DNA of 8,870 bases from Lachnospiraceae bacterium. GTDB taxonomy: Bacteria > Bacillota > Clostridia > Lachnospirales > Lachnospiraceae. The DNA is taken from the NCBI GenBank assembly GCA_900764225.1, contig CAAFNG010000014.1:1-8870 (forward strand), read 5' to 3'. Position 1 is the stretch's first letter, and every line of letters starts with the position of its first letter. Under the pieces are notes generated by a model that worked only from the letters and a program-made list of their open reading frames with translations, made no database searches and was not told the DNA's origin. Below, one piece after another: positions 1-6,531 of the stretch. The position numbers and the translations under genes were made by a program.

Positions 1-15
1 AGTCAAAAACCATTA

Positions 16-21
16 TATAAT
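16..21 (+). promoter_or_regulatory. -10 box of the tRNA operon promoter
   Basis: A perfect TATAAT hexamer lies about 50 bp before the first tRNA. Its -35 partner would fall just outside the left edge of the window, so only half of the promoter can be judged. If it is used, transcription would start near position 28 and give a short 5' leader of about 45 nt that is trimmed by RNase P. Confidence 0.45.
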
Positions 22-71
22 AGCAAAGCGAGTTGCGGAACAGAAATGTTTCACTGACAAGTATCTGTTAT

Positions 72-144
72 GGGATCTTAGCTCAGCTGGGAGAGCATCT
101 GCCTTACAAGCAGAGGGTCATAGGTTCGAGCCCTATAGGTCCCA
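72..144 (+). tRNA. tRNA-Val (anticodon UAC)
   Basis: A full 73-nt cloverleaf can be folded by hand. The acceptor arms GGGATCT and AGGTCCC pair with one G:U. The D-arm has AGCTCAGCTGGGAGAGC. The anticodon stem TCTGC/GCAGA closes the loop CTTACAA with anticodon TAC at 105-107, which reads valine GUN codons. The T-arm carries GGTTCGAGCC. The discriminator base is A144. The next bases are TGT, so the 3' CCA is not encoded and must be added by the CCA-adding enzyme. Confidence 0.97.
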
Positions 145-160
145 TGTTACAAAAGAATAT

Positions 161-234
161 GGCGAGATAGCTCAGTTGGCTAGAGCACACGGTTCATACC
201 CGTGGTGTCGAGGGTTCGAATCCCCCTCTCGCTA
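161..234 (+). tRNA. tRNA-Met (anticodon CAU, elongator type)
   Basis: A 74-nt cloverleaf lies 16 nt after tRNA-Val and is probably on the same transcript. The acceptor arm GGCGAGA pairs with TCTCGCT, ending in a G1:U72 wobble. The anticodon stem CACGG/CCGTG closes the loop TTCATAC with CAT at 195-197. The stem lacks the three consecutive G:C pairs of initiator tRNA, and the acceptor end is paired, so elongator Met fits best. The loop TTCATAC matches elongator Met better than the CTCATAA loop typical of tRNA-Ile2. CCA is not encoded after A234. Confidence 0.93.
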
Positions 235-241
235 CTTGATA

Positions 242-286
242 AAAGGTCTGAAGATTCAATGAACGTTGGGTTTTCGGACTTTTTTT
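242..286 (+). terminator. Rho-independent terminator of the tRNA operon
   Basis: A long uninterrupted hairpin has left arm 242-260, tetraloop GAAC at 261-264 and right arm 265-283, and runs into a T tract at 280-286. The roughly 19-bp stem includes six G:U pairs (for example 245:280, 249:276 and 253:272). It is therefore a much better hairpin as RNA than as a DNA inverted repeat. It begins 8 nt after tRNA-Met and separates the tRNA operon from the lipid kinase gene. Confidence 0.85.
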
Positions 287-293
287 GTTATCA

Positions 294-319
294 TGTTTTC
301 CTGGGCCGCCAGGGGAACA
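294..319. repeat. 11-bp inverted repeat upstream of the lipid kinase promoter
   Basis: The arms TGTTTTCCTGG (294-304) and CCAGGGGAACA (309-319) flank GCCG. As RNA all 11 pairs form, two of them G:U. No T tract follows on either strand, so it is not a standard terminator. It lies between the tRNA terminator and the -35 box at 337. Its function is unknown; an operator for the downstream promoter is one possibility. Confidence 0.5.
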
Positions 320-336
320 GACATGAAAAGTTAAGA

Positions 337-365
337 TTGACATTTTACAGCGTTTTTCTTATCAT
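337..365 (+). promoter_or_regulatory. Sigma-A type promoter of the lipid kinase-glnN unit
   Basis: A consensus -35 TTGACA (337-342) is followed by exactly 17 bp and a -10 TATCAT (360-365), which differs from TATAAT at one position. Transcription would start near 372, giving a leader of about 43 nt before the ATG at 415. It is the best-formed promoter in the window. Confidence 0.85.
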
Positions 366-402
366 AGTACAAGAGTAGACATGACGAATCATTTCAGGAA
401 AT

Positions 403-407
403 GAGGA
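403..407 (+). promoter_or_regulatory. Ribosome binding site deciding the lipid kinase start
   Basis: GAGGA lies 7 nt before the ATG at 415, good spacing. An in-frame TTG at 409 would be only 1 nt away from this site and is rejected as the start. The first two bases of the site fall in a 7-bp inverted repeat (389-404). Confidence 0.75.
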
Positions 408-414
408 TTTGATA

Positions 415-1380
415 ATGAAAAAAAGAATGCTTTTTGTTTTCAATCCAAAAGCAGGAAAAGGAAAAATCAAGACGCATCTGCTGGATATTGTGGATATCTT
501 TAACAAGGGTGGCTATGAAGTGGTTATCCGTGCGACACAGGGACCGAAGGACGCATATGAGCAGGTCAAGGAATATGCGGACCAGGTTGATCTGATCGTG
601 TGCAGCGGTGGTGACGGTACTCTGGATGAGGTTGTTACTGGAATCGTGGAAGTAGACAGCTCTGTTCCGATCGGTTATATTCCGGCGGGAAGCACCAACG
701 ATTTTGCCAACAGTCTTTTTATGCCGAAAAGTATGACAGCTGCGGCATCCATGATCATGGAAGAACAGATCTATCACTGTGATATCGGTAAGTTCAATGA
801 TCAGACATTTGCCTATGTGGCTGCTTTCGGGCTTTTTACAAATGTTTCCTATGAGACAGATCAGGATTTGAAGAATATTCTGGGACATGTAGCTTATGTT
901 CTGGAAGGTATGAAACAGCTTTTGGAGGTGAAATCCTATCATCTTAAGGTAACCTCTGATGAACTGACTGTGGAGGATGATTTTATCTACGGAATGGTCA
1001 GCAACTCCAGATCTGTAGGAGGATTTAAGAATCTTACCGGAAAGAATGTGGATATGAATGATGGTCTTTTTGAGGTGACACTGATCACCAACCCGAAGAA
1101 TCCGCTGGAGCTTCAGGAGATCATGACTGCCCTTCTCACAGCAGAGGACAATACAGATCTGGTCTATTCTTTCAAATCTGCACATGTAGTGATCGAATCA
1201 GAAGAAGAAGTACCATGGACTCTGGATGGGGAATTCGGAGGCGACCATACCCGTGTGGAGATCCGCAACCTTCATGAGGCCATGAATCTTTATCTTACCA
1301 GTACCAAGAAGAACAGGAAGAAGAGCCTCAATCAGAAGATTCAGGAGATCAAGGAGATCGCTCAGAATCCACAGGAATAA
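415..1380 (+). CDS. Diacylglycerol kinase family / YegS-BmrU-type lipid kinase
   Basis: This 321-residue protein belongs to the DAGK catalytic-domain family, soluble or peripheral enzymes that transfer phosphate from ATP to a lipid, most often diacylglycerol to give phosphatidic acid. The N-terminal FNPKAGKGK (residues 9-17) matches the family's opening strand and loop. SGGDGTLDEV (64-73) is the signature nucleotide-binding motif, and PAGSTNDFAN (90-99) is the second glycine-rich motif. NDGLFE (215-220) and LDGE (270-273) carry the late acidic residues, Asp216 and Glu273, expected in the active site of DgkB-like members. The length is typical. The last 25 residues are a Lys-rich tail (KKNRKK), possibly a membrane-surface contact. 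There is no signal peptide or transmembrane segment. It has its own consensus promoter, and glnN follows after 63 nt. The lipid substrate cannot be read from sequence: DgkB-like diacylglycerol kinase is most likely, but a YegS- or BmrU-like specificity remains possible. Confidence 0.93.
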   Translation: MKKRMLFVFNPKAGKGKIKTHLLDIVDIFNKGGYEVVIRATQGPKDAYEQVKEYADQVDLIVCSGGDGTLDEVVTGIVEVDSSVPIGYIPAGSTNDFANSLFMPKSMTAAASMIMEEQIYHCDIGKFNDQTFAYVAAFGLFTNVSYETDQDLKNILGHVAYVLEGMKQLLEVKSYHLKVTSDELTVEDDFIYGMVSNSRSVGGFKNLTGKNVDMNDGLFEVTLITNPKNPLELQEIMTALLTAEDNTDLVYSFKSAHVVIESEEEVPWTLDGEFGGDHTRVEIRNLHEAMNLYLTSTKKNRKKSLNQKIQEIKEIAQNPQE

Positions 1381-1392
1381 TATGTGAAAAAC

Positions 1393-1413
1393 GTCTTTCC
1401 TCATAAGAAAGAC
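1393..1413 (+). other. Small hairpin in the lipid kinase-glnN intergenic gap
   Basis: GTCTTTC (1393-1399) and GAAAGAC (1407-1413) form a perfect 7-bp stem with a 7-nt loop. No T tract follows, so it is not a terminator. It lies 20 nt upstream of the glnN ribosome site. An mRNA stability or processing element is possible; no function is shown. Confidence 0.4.
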
Positions 1414-1432
1414 TGGATATACAGGAACGAAA

Positions 1433-1438
1433 AGGAGG
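1433..1438 (+). promoter_or_regulatory. Ribosome binding site deciding the glnN start
   Basis: A perfect AGGAGG lies 5 nt before the ATG at 1444. It argues against the in-frame upstream GTG at 1384, which has no such site and would add 20 residues that include the translated hairpin region. Confidence 0.85.
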
Positions 1439-1443
1439 AAGAA

Positions 1444-3561
1444 ATGGAAGATTATATCAACGTAAAGGAAATCTTTGGCTGCGATGTATTCAACGATTCT
1501 GTGATGCAGGATCGTCTGCCGAAGAAGGTATACCGTGAACTGAAGAAGACAATAGAAGAGGGCAAGGAGCTTTCCATGGAGATCGCAGATGTGGTCGCTC
1601 ATGAGATGAAGGAATGGGCCATTGAGAAAGGGGCTACACATTACTGTCACTGGTTCCAGCCGCTGACAGGTGTCACAGCTGAGAAGCATGACGCTTTTGT
1701 TACAGCACCGCGCGAGGATGGCAAGGTTCTCTTAAGCTTTTCAGGCAAAGAACTGATCAAGGGTGAGCCGGATGCGTCTTCTTTCCCGTCAGGCGGACTT
1801 CGTGCAACATTCGAGGCAAGAGGCTACACAACCTGGGATTGTACATCACCGGCCTTTGTACGCCACGATGCAGCAGGCGGAATTCTTTGTATTCCGACCG
1901 CTTTCTGCTCCTACACAGGAGAGGCTCTTGACCAGAAAACACCTCTTCTTCGTTCTATGGAGGCAATCAACACACAGGCACTTCGTCTTCTTCGCCTGTT
2001 TGGAAACACAACCTCCAAAAAAGTAACTCCTTCCGTTGGAGCTGAGCAGGAATATTTCCTGGTTGATAAACAGAAATGGCTCCAGAGAAAAGACCTGATC
2101 TATACAGGAAGAACTCTGTTCGGTGCCATGCCTCCGAAGGGCCAGGAGATGGACGACCACTATTTCGGAACCATTCGTCAGAGAATTTCCGCATATATGA
2201 AAGAAGTAAACGAGGAGTGCTGGAAGCTGGGCGTTACAGCCAAGACACAGCACAATGAGGTTGCACCTGCACAGCACGAGCTGGCTCCGATCTACGCGCC
2301 GGTAAATATCGCAGCAGACCACAACCAGATCATGATGCGTATTTTAAAGAAAGTTGCAAGCCGCCATGGCATGCGCTGTCTGCTTCATGAGAAACCGTTC
2401 GCAGGAGTCAACGGTTCCGGTAAGCATAACAACTGGTCCCTGACAACGGATGACGGAATCAATCTTCTTGAGCCGGGCAAAACTCCTCATGAGAATATCC
2501 AGTTCCTTCTTGTACTGACCTGTATCCTGAAAGCAGTTGATGAACATGCAGATCTTTTAAGAGAATCTGCAGCAGACGTTGGAAATGATGAACGTCTTGG
2601 CGGAAACGAGGCACCGCCAGCTGTTATTTCCGTATTCCTTGGAGAGCAGCTTCAGGATGTGCTGGAGCAGCTGATCAGCACAGGTACTGCAACACACAGT
2701 AAGACAGGAGAGATCCTTGACACTGGCGTTAAGACGCTTCCGGATTTCATGAAGGATGCTACAGACCGTAACAGAACTTCACCGTTTGCATTCACAGGAA
2801 ACAAATTCGAGTTCCGTATGGTCGGTTCTCGTGATTCCATTTCCGAGTGTAATGTTGTGCTTAACACGATCGCAGCAGAGGTATTTCGTGAGGCCTGCGA
2901 CCGTCTGGAAGCAGCAGAGGATTTTGATACAGCAGTCCATGACCTGATCAAGGAATATGCAACCGAGCACCAGAGAATCGTATTCAACGGAAACGGTTAT
3001 GCACCGGAATGGGAAGAGGAAGCGAAGAGACGTGGACTTCCGATCCTTCCATCCATGGTAGACGCGATCCCGGCACTGACAACAGACAAGGCTGTGAAGC
3101 TCTTTGAATCCTTCAACGTATTTACGAAGGCAGAGCTTGAGTCTAGAGCTGAGATTCAGTATGAGGGCTACGCAAAAGCCATCAATATCGAGGCGAAGAC
3201 CATGATCGACATTGCCACCAAGCAGATCATTCCGGCAGTTATCCGTTACACAACTGTTCTTGCAGAGTCCATCAATTCTGTAAAAGCAGTGAGCGCAGCC
3301 ATCGATGTGAGCGTACAGACAAGCCTTCTTGAGAAAACATCTGCTCTTCTTACAGAAACCAAGACAGCAATGGACACACTTTCCACACTGGTTGCCCAGG
3401 CAGATTCCCATGAAGAGGGACGTGACCGTGCAGTATTCTTCAGAGAAAGCATTGTTCCGGCTATGAAAGCATTAAGAAAACCGGTAGATGAGCTGGAGAT
3501 GATCGTGGATAAGGATATGTGGCCAATGCCATCCTACGGAGATCTGATTTTCGAGGTTTGA
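1444..3561 (+). CDS. glnN: Type III glutamine synthetase (GSIII, GlnN)
   Basis: This 705-residue cytoplasmic enzyme makes glutamine from glutamate, ammonium and ATP, the entry step of nitrogen assimilation. The length of about 700 residues marks the GSIII class, against about 450 for GSI. The N-terminal [16 protein letters not shown] and [12 protein letters not shown] (65-76) are GSIII-specific. Core GS motifs follow in order: [10 protein letters not shown] (199-208, metal-binding glutamates), NEVAPAQHE (271-279), [10 protein letters not shown] (323-332, the NGSG-H loop), NEAPPA (388-393) and [14 protein letters not shown] (445-458, substrate and nucleotide contacts). The C-terminal 150 residues are predicted helical, as in other GSIII proteins, and end in the family-typical [11 protein letters not shown]. 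No key residue appears missing. The gene follows the lipid kinase gene with no terminator between them, so co-transcription from the promoter at 337 is likely, and a terminator follows at 3623. I see no nitrogen-control site beyond the small hairpin at 1393-1413. Confidence 0.97.
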   Translation: MEDYINVKEIFGCDVFNDSVMQDRLPKKVYRELKKTIEEGKELSMEIADVVAHEMKEWAIEKGATHYCHWFQPLTGVTAEKHDAFVTAPREDGKVLLSFSGKELIKGEPDASSFPSGGLRATFEARGYTTWDCTSPAFVRHDAAGGILCIPTAFCSYTGEALDQKTPLLRSMEAINTQALRLLRLFGNTTSKKVTPSVGAEQEYFLVDKQKWLQRKDLIYTGRTLFGAMPPKGQEMDDHYFGTIRQRISAYMKEVNEECWKLGVTAKTQHNEVAPAQHELAPIYAPVNIAADHNQIMMRILKKVASRHGMRCLLHEKPFAGVNGSGKHNNWSLTTDDGINLLEPGKTPHENIQFLLVLTCILKAVDEHADLLRESAADVGNDERLGGNEAPPAVISVFLGEQLQDVLEQLISTGTATHSKTGEILDTGVKTLPDFMKDATDRNRTSPFAFTGNKFEFRMVGSRDSISECNVVLNTIAAEVFREACDRLEAAEDFDTAVHDLIKEYATEHQRIVFNGNGYAPEWEEEAKRRGLPILPSMVDAIPALTTDKAVKLFESFNVFTKAELESRAEIQYEGYAKAINIEAKTMIDIATKQIIPAVIRYTTVLAESINSVKAVSAAIDVSVQTSLLEKTSALLTETKTAMDTLSTLVAQADSHEEGRDRAVFFRESIVPAMKALRKPVDELEMIVDKDMWPMPSYGDLIFEV

Positions 3562-3622
3562 TCCATATAAGAGAATAAAGGGATGTCCCTGTTGGATGAG
3601 ACATCTTTCAGAGAAACATAAC

Positions 3623-3652
3623 GGGGCAGGCGTAGCAGTCTGCCCCTTTTTT
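3623..3652 (+). terminator. Rho-independent terminator after glnN
   Basis: GGGGCAG (3623-3629) pairs perfectly with CTGCCCC (3640-3646) across a 10-nt loop, followed directly by six Ts (3647-3652). It lies 61 nt after the glnN stop and only 21 nt before the ATPase gene start. Any promoter for the next unit must therefore lie upstream of or within it, or expression must depend on readthrough. A weaker stem, 3579-3587 with 3600-3608, lies just before it. Confidence 0.9.
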
Positions 3653-3673
3653 ATCGAATCAGGAGTGAAATAA

Positions 3674-4591
3674 ATGGAAGAATTAGAATTTTTAAAAGAA
3701 CAGAACGTTTCCGATGCTCTGATCCGCGGCATCGAAGAATTCCGGAAAAGCTACGAAGTAGAGGAAGCGGCACAGGCCAGAGTTACCAGACCGTCCATTC
3801 CGTTCTATGGAAAAGAAATCCTGGAGATGGCTATTGCAGGTCTTCTGGAAGGAGAAAATCTTCTTCTTGCAGGCCCGAAAGCAACCGGAAAAAATATCCT
3901 GGCAGAAAATCTGGCGTATGCTTTTGGACGTCCGATCTACAATGTCTCTTTTCATGTGAATACGAACAGCGGTGACCTTATCGGAACGGATACCTTTGTG
4001 AATAATGAAGTCTGCCTCCGCAAGGGAAGTATTTATCAGTGTGCGGAATATGGTGGCTTTGGAATTCTGGATGAGATCAACATGGCAAAAAATGACGCAG
4101 TTTCCGTTCTTCATGCAACCCTGGATTATCGCCGTTCCATTGATGTACCGGGATATGACCGTATTGATCTGCATCCGGCAGCGCGTTTTATCGGCACGAT
4201 GAACTACGGCTATGCAGGAACAAAAGAGCTGAACGAGGCACTTGTTTCCCGTTTTCTGGTAATTGACATGCCGGCACAGACAGAGGAAACCCTGGGCTTC
4301 ATTTTCAACAAAATGTTCCCGGATGCAAAAGAAAAAGCAGTGGAGCAGTTTATCGGTGTGTTTATGGATCTCCAGAAAAAATCCGTAAACAGTGAGATTT
4401 CCACAAAATCCCTGGACCTTCGTGGACTTCTGGCAGCAATGAAGATCGTTCGTGCAGGGCTTTCCCCGCTGGCAGCTGTACAGATGGGAGTTGTGAACAA
4501 AACCTTTGATATTTTTGAAAAAGAGATCGTGGATGATGTAGTCCGGACAAGAATTCCGGAGGAGTGGACAAAGGAAGATGTCTATGCATAA
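3674..4591 (+). CDS. MoxR-type AAA+ ATPase (NorQ/CbbQ-like)
   Basis: This 305-residue protein is a single AAA+ module of the MoxR group. These form hexameric ATPases that work with a VWA-domain partner to activate or remodel client enzymes. After a 40-residue N-terminal helix region come a variant Walker A, GPKATGKN (67-74), the Walker B GILDEIN (130-136), sensor 1 GTMN (174-177), the arginine finger SRF (192-194) and a sensor 2 region with SLDLRGL (246-252). The full lid follows to the C-terminus. Two points stand out: Walker A ends in Asn74 where Ser or Thr normally binds magnesium, and Lys replaces the usual second Pro. AGGAG at 3661-3665 lies 8 nt before the ATG. The stop codon overlaps the next gene, so the two are translationally coupled. 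No signal peptide or membrane segment is visible, so it should be cytoplasmic. The client is unknown. Confidence 0.92.
   Translation: MEELEFLKEQNVSDALIRGIEEFRKSYEVEEAAQARVTRPSIPFYGKEILEMAIAGLLEGENLLLAGPKATGKNILAENLAYAFGRPIYNVSFHVNTNSGDLIGTDTFVNNEVCLRKGSIYQCAEYGGFGILDEINMAKNDAVSVLHATLDYRRSIDVPGYDRIDLHPAARFIGTMNYGYAGTKELNEALVSRFLVIDMPAQTEETLGFIFNKMFPDAKEKAVEQFIGVFMDLQKKSVNSEISTKSLDLRGLLAAMKIVRAGLSPLAAVQMGVVNKTFDIFEKEIVDDVVRTRIPEEWTKEDVYA
4571..4575 (+). promoter_or_regulatory. Ribosome binding site deciding the VWA protein start
   Basis: AAGGA lies 8 nt before the ATG at 4584. It is only 2 nt from the in-frame ATG at 4578, which could use GGAGGAG at 4558-4564, but 13 nt away. I prefer 4584; the two choices differ by two residues (Met-Ser). 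Both sites lie inside the end of the ATPase gene, as expected for coupled translation. Confidence 0.55.
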
Positions 4592-6380
4592 TCAGACTGA
4601 AGAACTTTCTATTGAAGACTACAAGCTGGATCTGGAAAACCGGATCAGGAATCTTCTCTGGACAGTAAGCGGTGATTATACCCTGGATGTGAAGCCGGAT
4701 GTATCGCTGTTTTTGCGCTCCAGGGAGATCGCCCTGTATGACGGGATCAAGCAGGGAGCTTTTGCGAAATATTTTGACAAAAATCTTCTTGGCCTTTATC
4801 TGGTCAAAAAAATCTATCTGGATGCCTCAGAGACAGAACTTACCTCACTGGCACAGCTTTGCATTGAGAGTGCTGTAGGCGAAAAAATCTGCGAAGAACG
4901 TCCCGGTGTCCGCCGTATGCGGAAAAAAGCCCTGGAGGACATTCTGGATCAGGAGTATGAGACATTGCCTTCTTATGACAAGCTTCTGGACCGGCTGAAG
5001 ATTGCGGTTTTCCGTGATGTACTGGCTGGAAGTGTGCAGCCTTTGGAAAAAAAGCTGTCCGCATTTCGCGACCGGATCTATGAATGCGGAAAAACAGAGG
5101 ATACCATGGAGCTGATCCGTATTATAGACAGTCTCTATAATACGGTGATCGATCCGGATTTTGAGAAAAAAAACGGTTCCCTGGAACGGGTAATGGCAGT
5201 AACTCTGGAGGAACTGACAGAATTCGGCTGGGAGGATTACCTCAATGAAGAGATGTATGAGGATGCCCTGGAGAATTATGTGGAAAAGATCACAGAGCGG
5301 ATGACAGATCTTGAGGATGCGTCTCTTACAGAAGATATGGAAGAGAAGCGAAAGGCAAGAAATAAGATCACCGTAGTATCCGAGGAAGCACTTCAAAAGG
5401 CGCACACCTATGTGGAACTGAATTTCGGAAGATCCTATCTCACACCTGCAGAGGAGAAACGGATGAATTATCTGATGTGCCGCGGAATTCACGGAGACTG
5501 TAGTCTGTATTTCACAGAGGGGATCCTGAAGAATCCGGTTCGTGATAATTATCAATATCAATATGCAAAACGTCTCCGGAATAAGAATATCTGGGTCTAT
5601 CATGACAAGCACAGAATCGCAAAGAGAAATATTTCTGCTCTTACAGAGCTTCTGAAAAAGTCACTTGTCATACGAAGCGAGAACCAGGAGGTTCTTTCGG
5701 ACCGGGGACTTATCGTTCCATCCAGACTCTGGAGAGTGGGAAGAAGCAGTGAGGCGAATCTGTTTAAGAGGATTTTGCGTGGAGACAATACGGATTTTGC
5801 TGTGGATGTTCTCATTGATGCCAGCGGCTCGCAGATGAGTCGACAGGGAGACGTGGCACTGCAGGCTTATATGATCAGTTCTGCGCTCAGTAATGTTGAC
5901 ATTCCCCACAGGGTGATGAGCTACTGCACTTTCTGGGATCACACGATCCTGCACAGATTCCGGGAGTATGACGATCCGGCGGAAGCGGATGAGGATATTT
6001 TTAATTATGTGACTTCCTCCAACAACCGTGACGGTCTTGCCATAAAAGCAGTGGGATACGGGCTTTTACAGCGGGAAGAGGAAAAGAAGATCCTGATCAT
6101 TTTAAGCGACGGACGTCCTTATGATGTGATCATTAACCGTCCAAATGCAAGAAATCCACAGCCTTATCACGGAAAATATGCCATTTCGGATACAGCAACG
6201 GAAGTAAGGCGTCTCCGCAGTCAGGGAGTCAGTGTGCTGGGGGTTTTTGCAGGGGAAGAAAAAGATCTGGCAGCGGAGAAGAAGATTTTCGGCAAGGATT
6301 TTGCCTATATCCGGGATATTGGCAATTTTTCCAGGATCGTGGGACGATATCTGACAAAACAGCTGGAAGCAGATAACTGA
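4584..6380 (+). CDS. VWA-domain protein, NorD/CbbO-like partner of the MoxR ATPase
   Basis: This protein of 598 residues (600 from the upstream ATG at 4578) has a long N-terminal half and a C-terminal von Willebrand A domain. The VWA domain (about 400-595) has the MIDAS metal site DASGS (412-416) and the later ILSDGRP (506-512). Between them NNRDGLAIKAV (480-490) matches the NRDG-A-R region of NorD/CbbO proteins, and YHGKYAISDT (528-537) matches the block after their TDGRP motif. Residues 1-400 are not recognised beyond general resemblance to NorD-like proteins. They are mostly predicted helical, with an acidic, coiled-coil-like stretch at about 200-265 and a basic segment at about 325-350. 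There is no signal peptide or transmembrane segment. By analogy with NorQ-NorD, CbbQ-CbbO and RavA-ViaA, it should dock the ATPase ring onto a client protein. The start overlaps the ATPase stop by 8 nt, and a terminator closes the pair. Databases may call it a nitric oxide reductase activation protein, but no reductase is encoded here. Confidence 0.88.
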   Translation: MHNQTEELSIEDYKLDLENRIRNLLWTVSGDYTLDVKPDVSLFLRSREIALYDGIKQGAFAKYFDKNLLGLYLVKKIYLDASETELTSLAQLCIESAVGEKICEERPGVRRMRKKALEDILDQEYETLPSYDKLLDRLKIAVFRDVLAGSVQPLEKKLSAFRDRIYECGKTEDTMELIRIIDSLYNTVIDPDFEKKNGSLERVMAVTLEELTEFGWEDYLNEEMYEDALENYVEKITERMTDLEDASLTEDMEEKRKARNKITVVSEEALQKAHTYVELNFGRSYLTPAEEKRMNYLMCRGIHGDCSLYFTEGILKNPVRDNYQYQYAKRLRNKNIWVYHDKHRIAKRNISALTELLKKSLVIRSENQEVLSDRGLIVPSRLWRVGRSSEANLFKRILRGDNTDFAVDVLIDASGSQMSRQGDVALQAYMISSALSNVDIPHRVMSYCTFWDHTILHRFREYDDPAEADEDIFNYVTSSNNRDGLAIKAVGYGLLQREEEKKILIILSDGRPYDVIINRPNARNPQPYHGKYAISDTATEVRRLRSQGVSVLGVFAGEEKDLAAEKKIFGKDFAYIRDIGNFSRIVGRYLTKQLEADN

Positions 6381-6431
6381 AAAAAAACGATATTTTTTTT
6401 GAAATGTATAATATGCAATTAGGATGAATAC

Positions 6432-6475
6432 AGTCACTATGTTAGCATAAAAAGCCGCATAGTGACTAATTTTTT
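6432..6475 (+). terminator. Rho-independent terminator after the MoxR-VWA pair
   Basis: AGTCACTATG (6432-6441) pairs perfectly over 10 bp with CATAGTGACT (6458-6467) across a 16-nt loop. AA and six Ts (6470-6475) follow. It lies 51 nt after the VWA stop and isolates the pair from the transporter gene. Confidence 0.88.
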
Positions 6476-6481
6476 GCTCAT

Positions 6482-6497
6482 AATTATCCGGAAAATT
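6482..6497. promoter_or_regulatory. CodY-box-like palindrome upstream of the OPT promoter
   Basis: The sequence AATTATCCGGAAAATT is a 16-bp near-palindrome with 14 of 16 symmetric positions. Its right half is identical to that of the CodY consensus AATTTTCWGAAAATT. A gapless 15-mer alignment (6483-6497) matches 11 of 15 positions. It lies about 35 bp upstream of the -35 box. CodY represses peptide and amino-acid uptake genes in many Bacillota, which would suit this transporter, but the match is imperfect and the assignment is inference. Confidence 0.35.
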
Positions 6498-6531
6498 GTA
6501 AATAATACATAATATGCCAGCACATATTTCC

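Noticed and set aside
161..234. tRNA-Met(CAU) as initiator tRNA or tRNA-Ile2
   Set aside because: It lacks the three G:C pairs in the anticodon stem and the unpaired position 1 of initiators. The loop TTCATAC matches elongator Met better than the CTCATAA loop typical of tRNA-Ile2.
394..1185. 263-codon open frame on the minus strand across the lipid kinase gene
   Set aside because: It lies entirely opposite a gene with clear family motifs, its translation is Cys/His/Ile-rich low-quality sequence, and it has no recognisable domain or ribosome site.
1384..1443. Upstream GTG start for glnN adding 20 residues
   Set aside because: There is no ribosome site before it, while AGGAGG sits 5 nt before the ATG at 1444, where GSIII homology begins.
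2779..3411. 210-codon minus-strand open frame opposite glnN
   Set aside because: It lies opposite the conserved C-terminal part of GSIII, with Cys-rich, family-less translation typical of an antisense shadow.
4845..5612. 255-codon minus-strand open frame opposite the VWA gene
   Set aside because: It is a shadow of the coding strand. The + strand frame continues into a recognisable VWA domain and has coupled translation, and the minus frame resembles nothing I know.
6381..6400. A7/T8 hairpin right after the VWA stop as a terminator
   Set aside because: The stem is only A:T pairs with no GC content, so it is too weak as an intrinsic terminator. The 10-bp hairpin at 6432-6475 is the convincing one.
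6407..6412. Perfect TATAAT that could start a roughly 57-nt small RNA ending at the 6432-6475 terminator
   Set aside because: There is no -35-like hexamer at 16-18 bp upstream (AAAACG region) and no TGn extension. In AT-rich intergenic DNA the hexamer alone is weak evidence.
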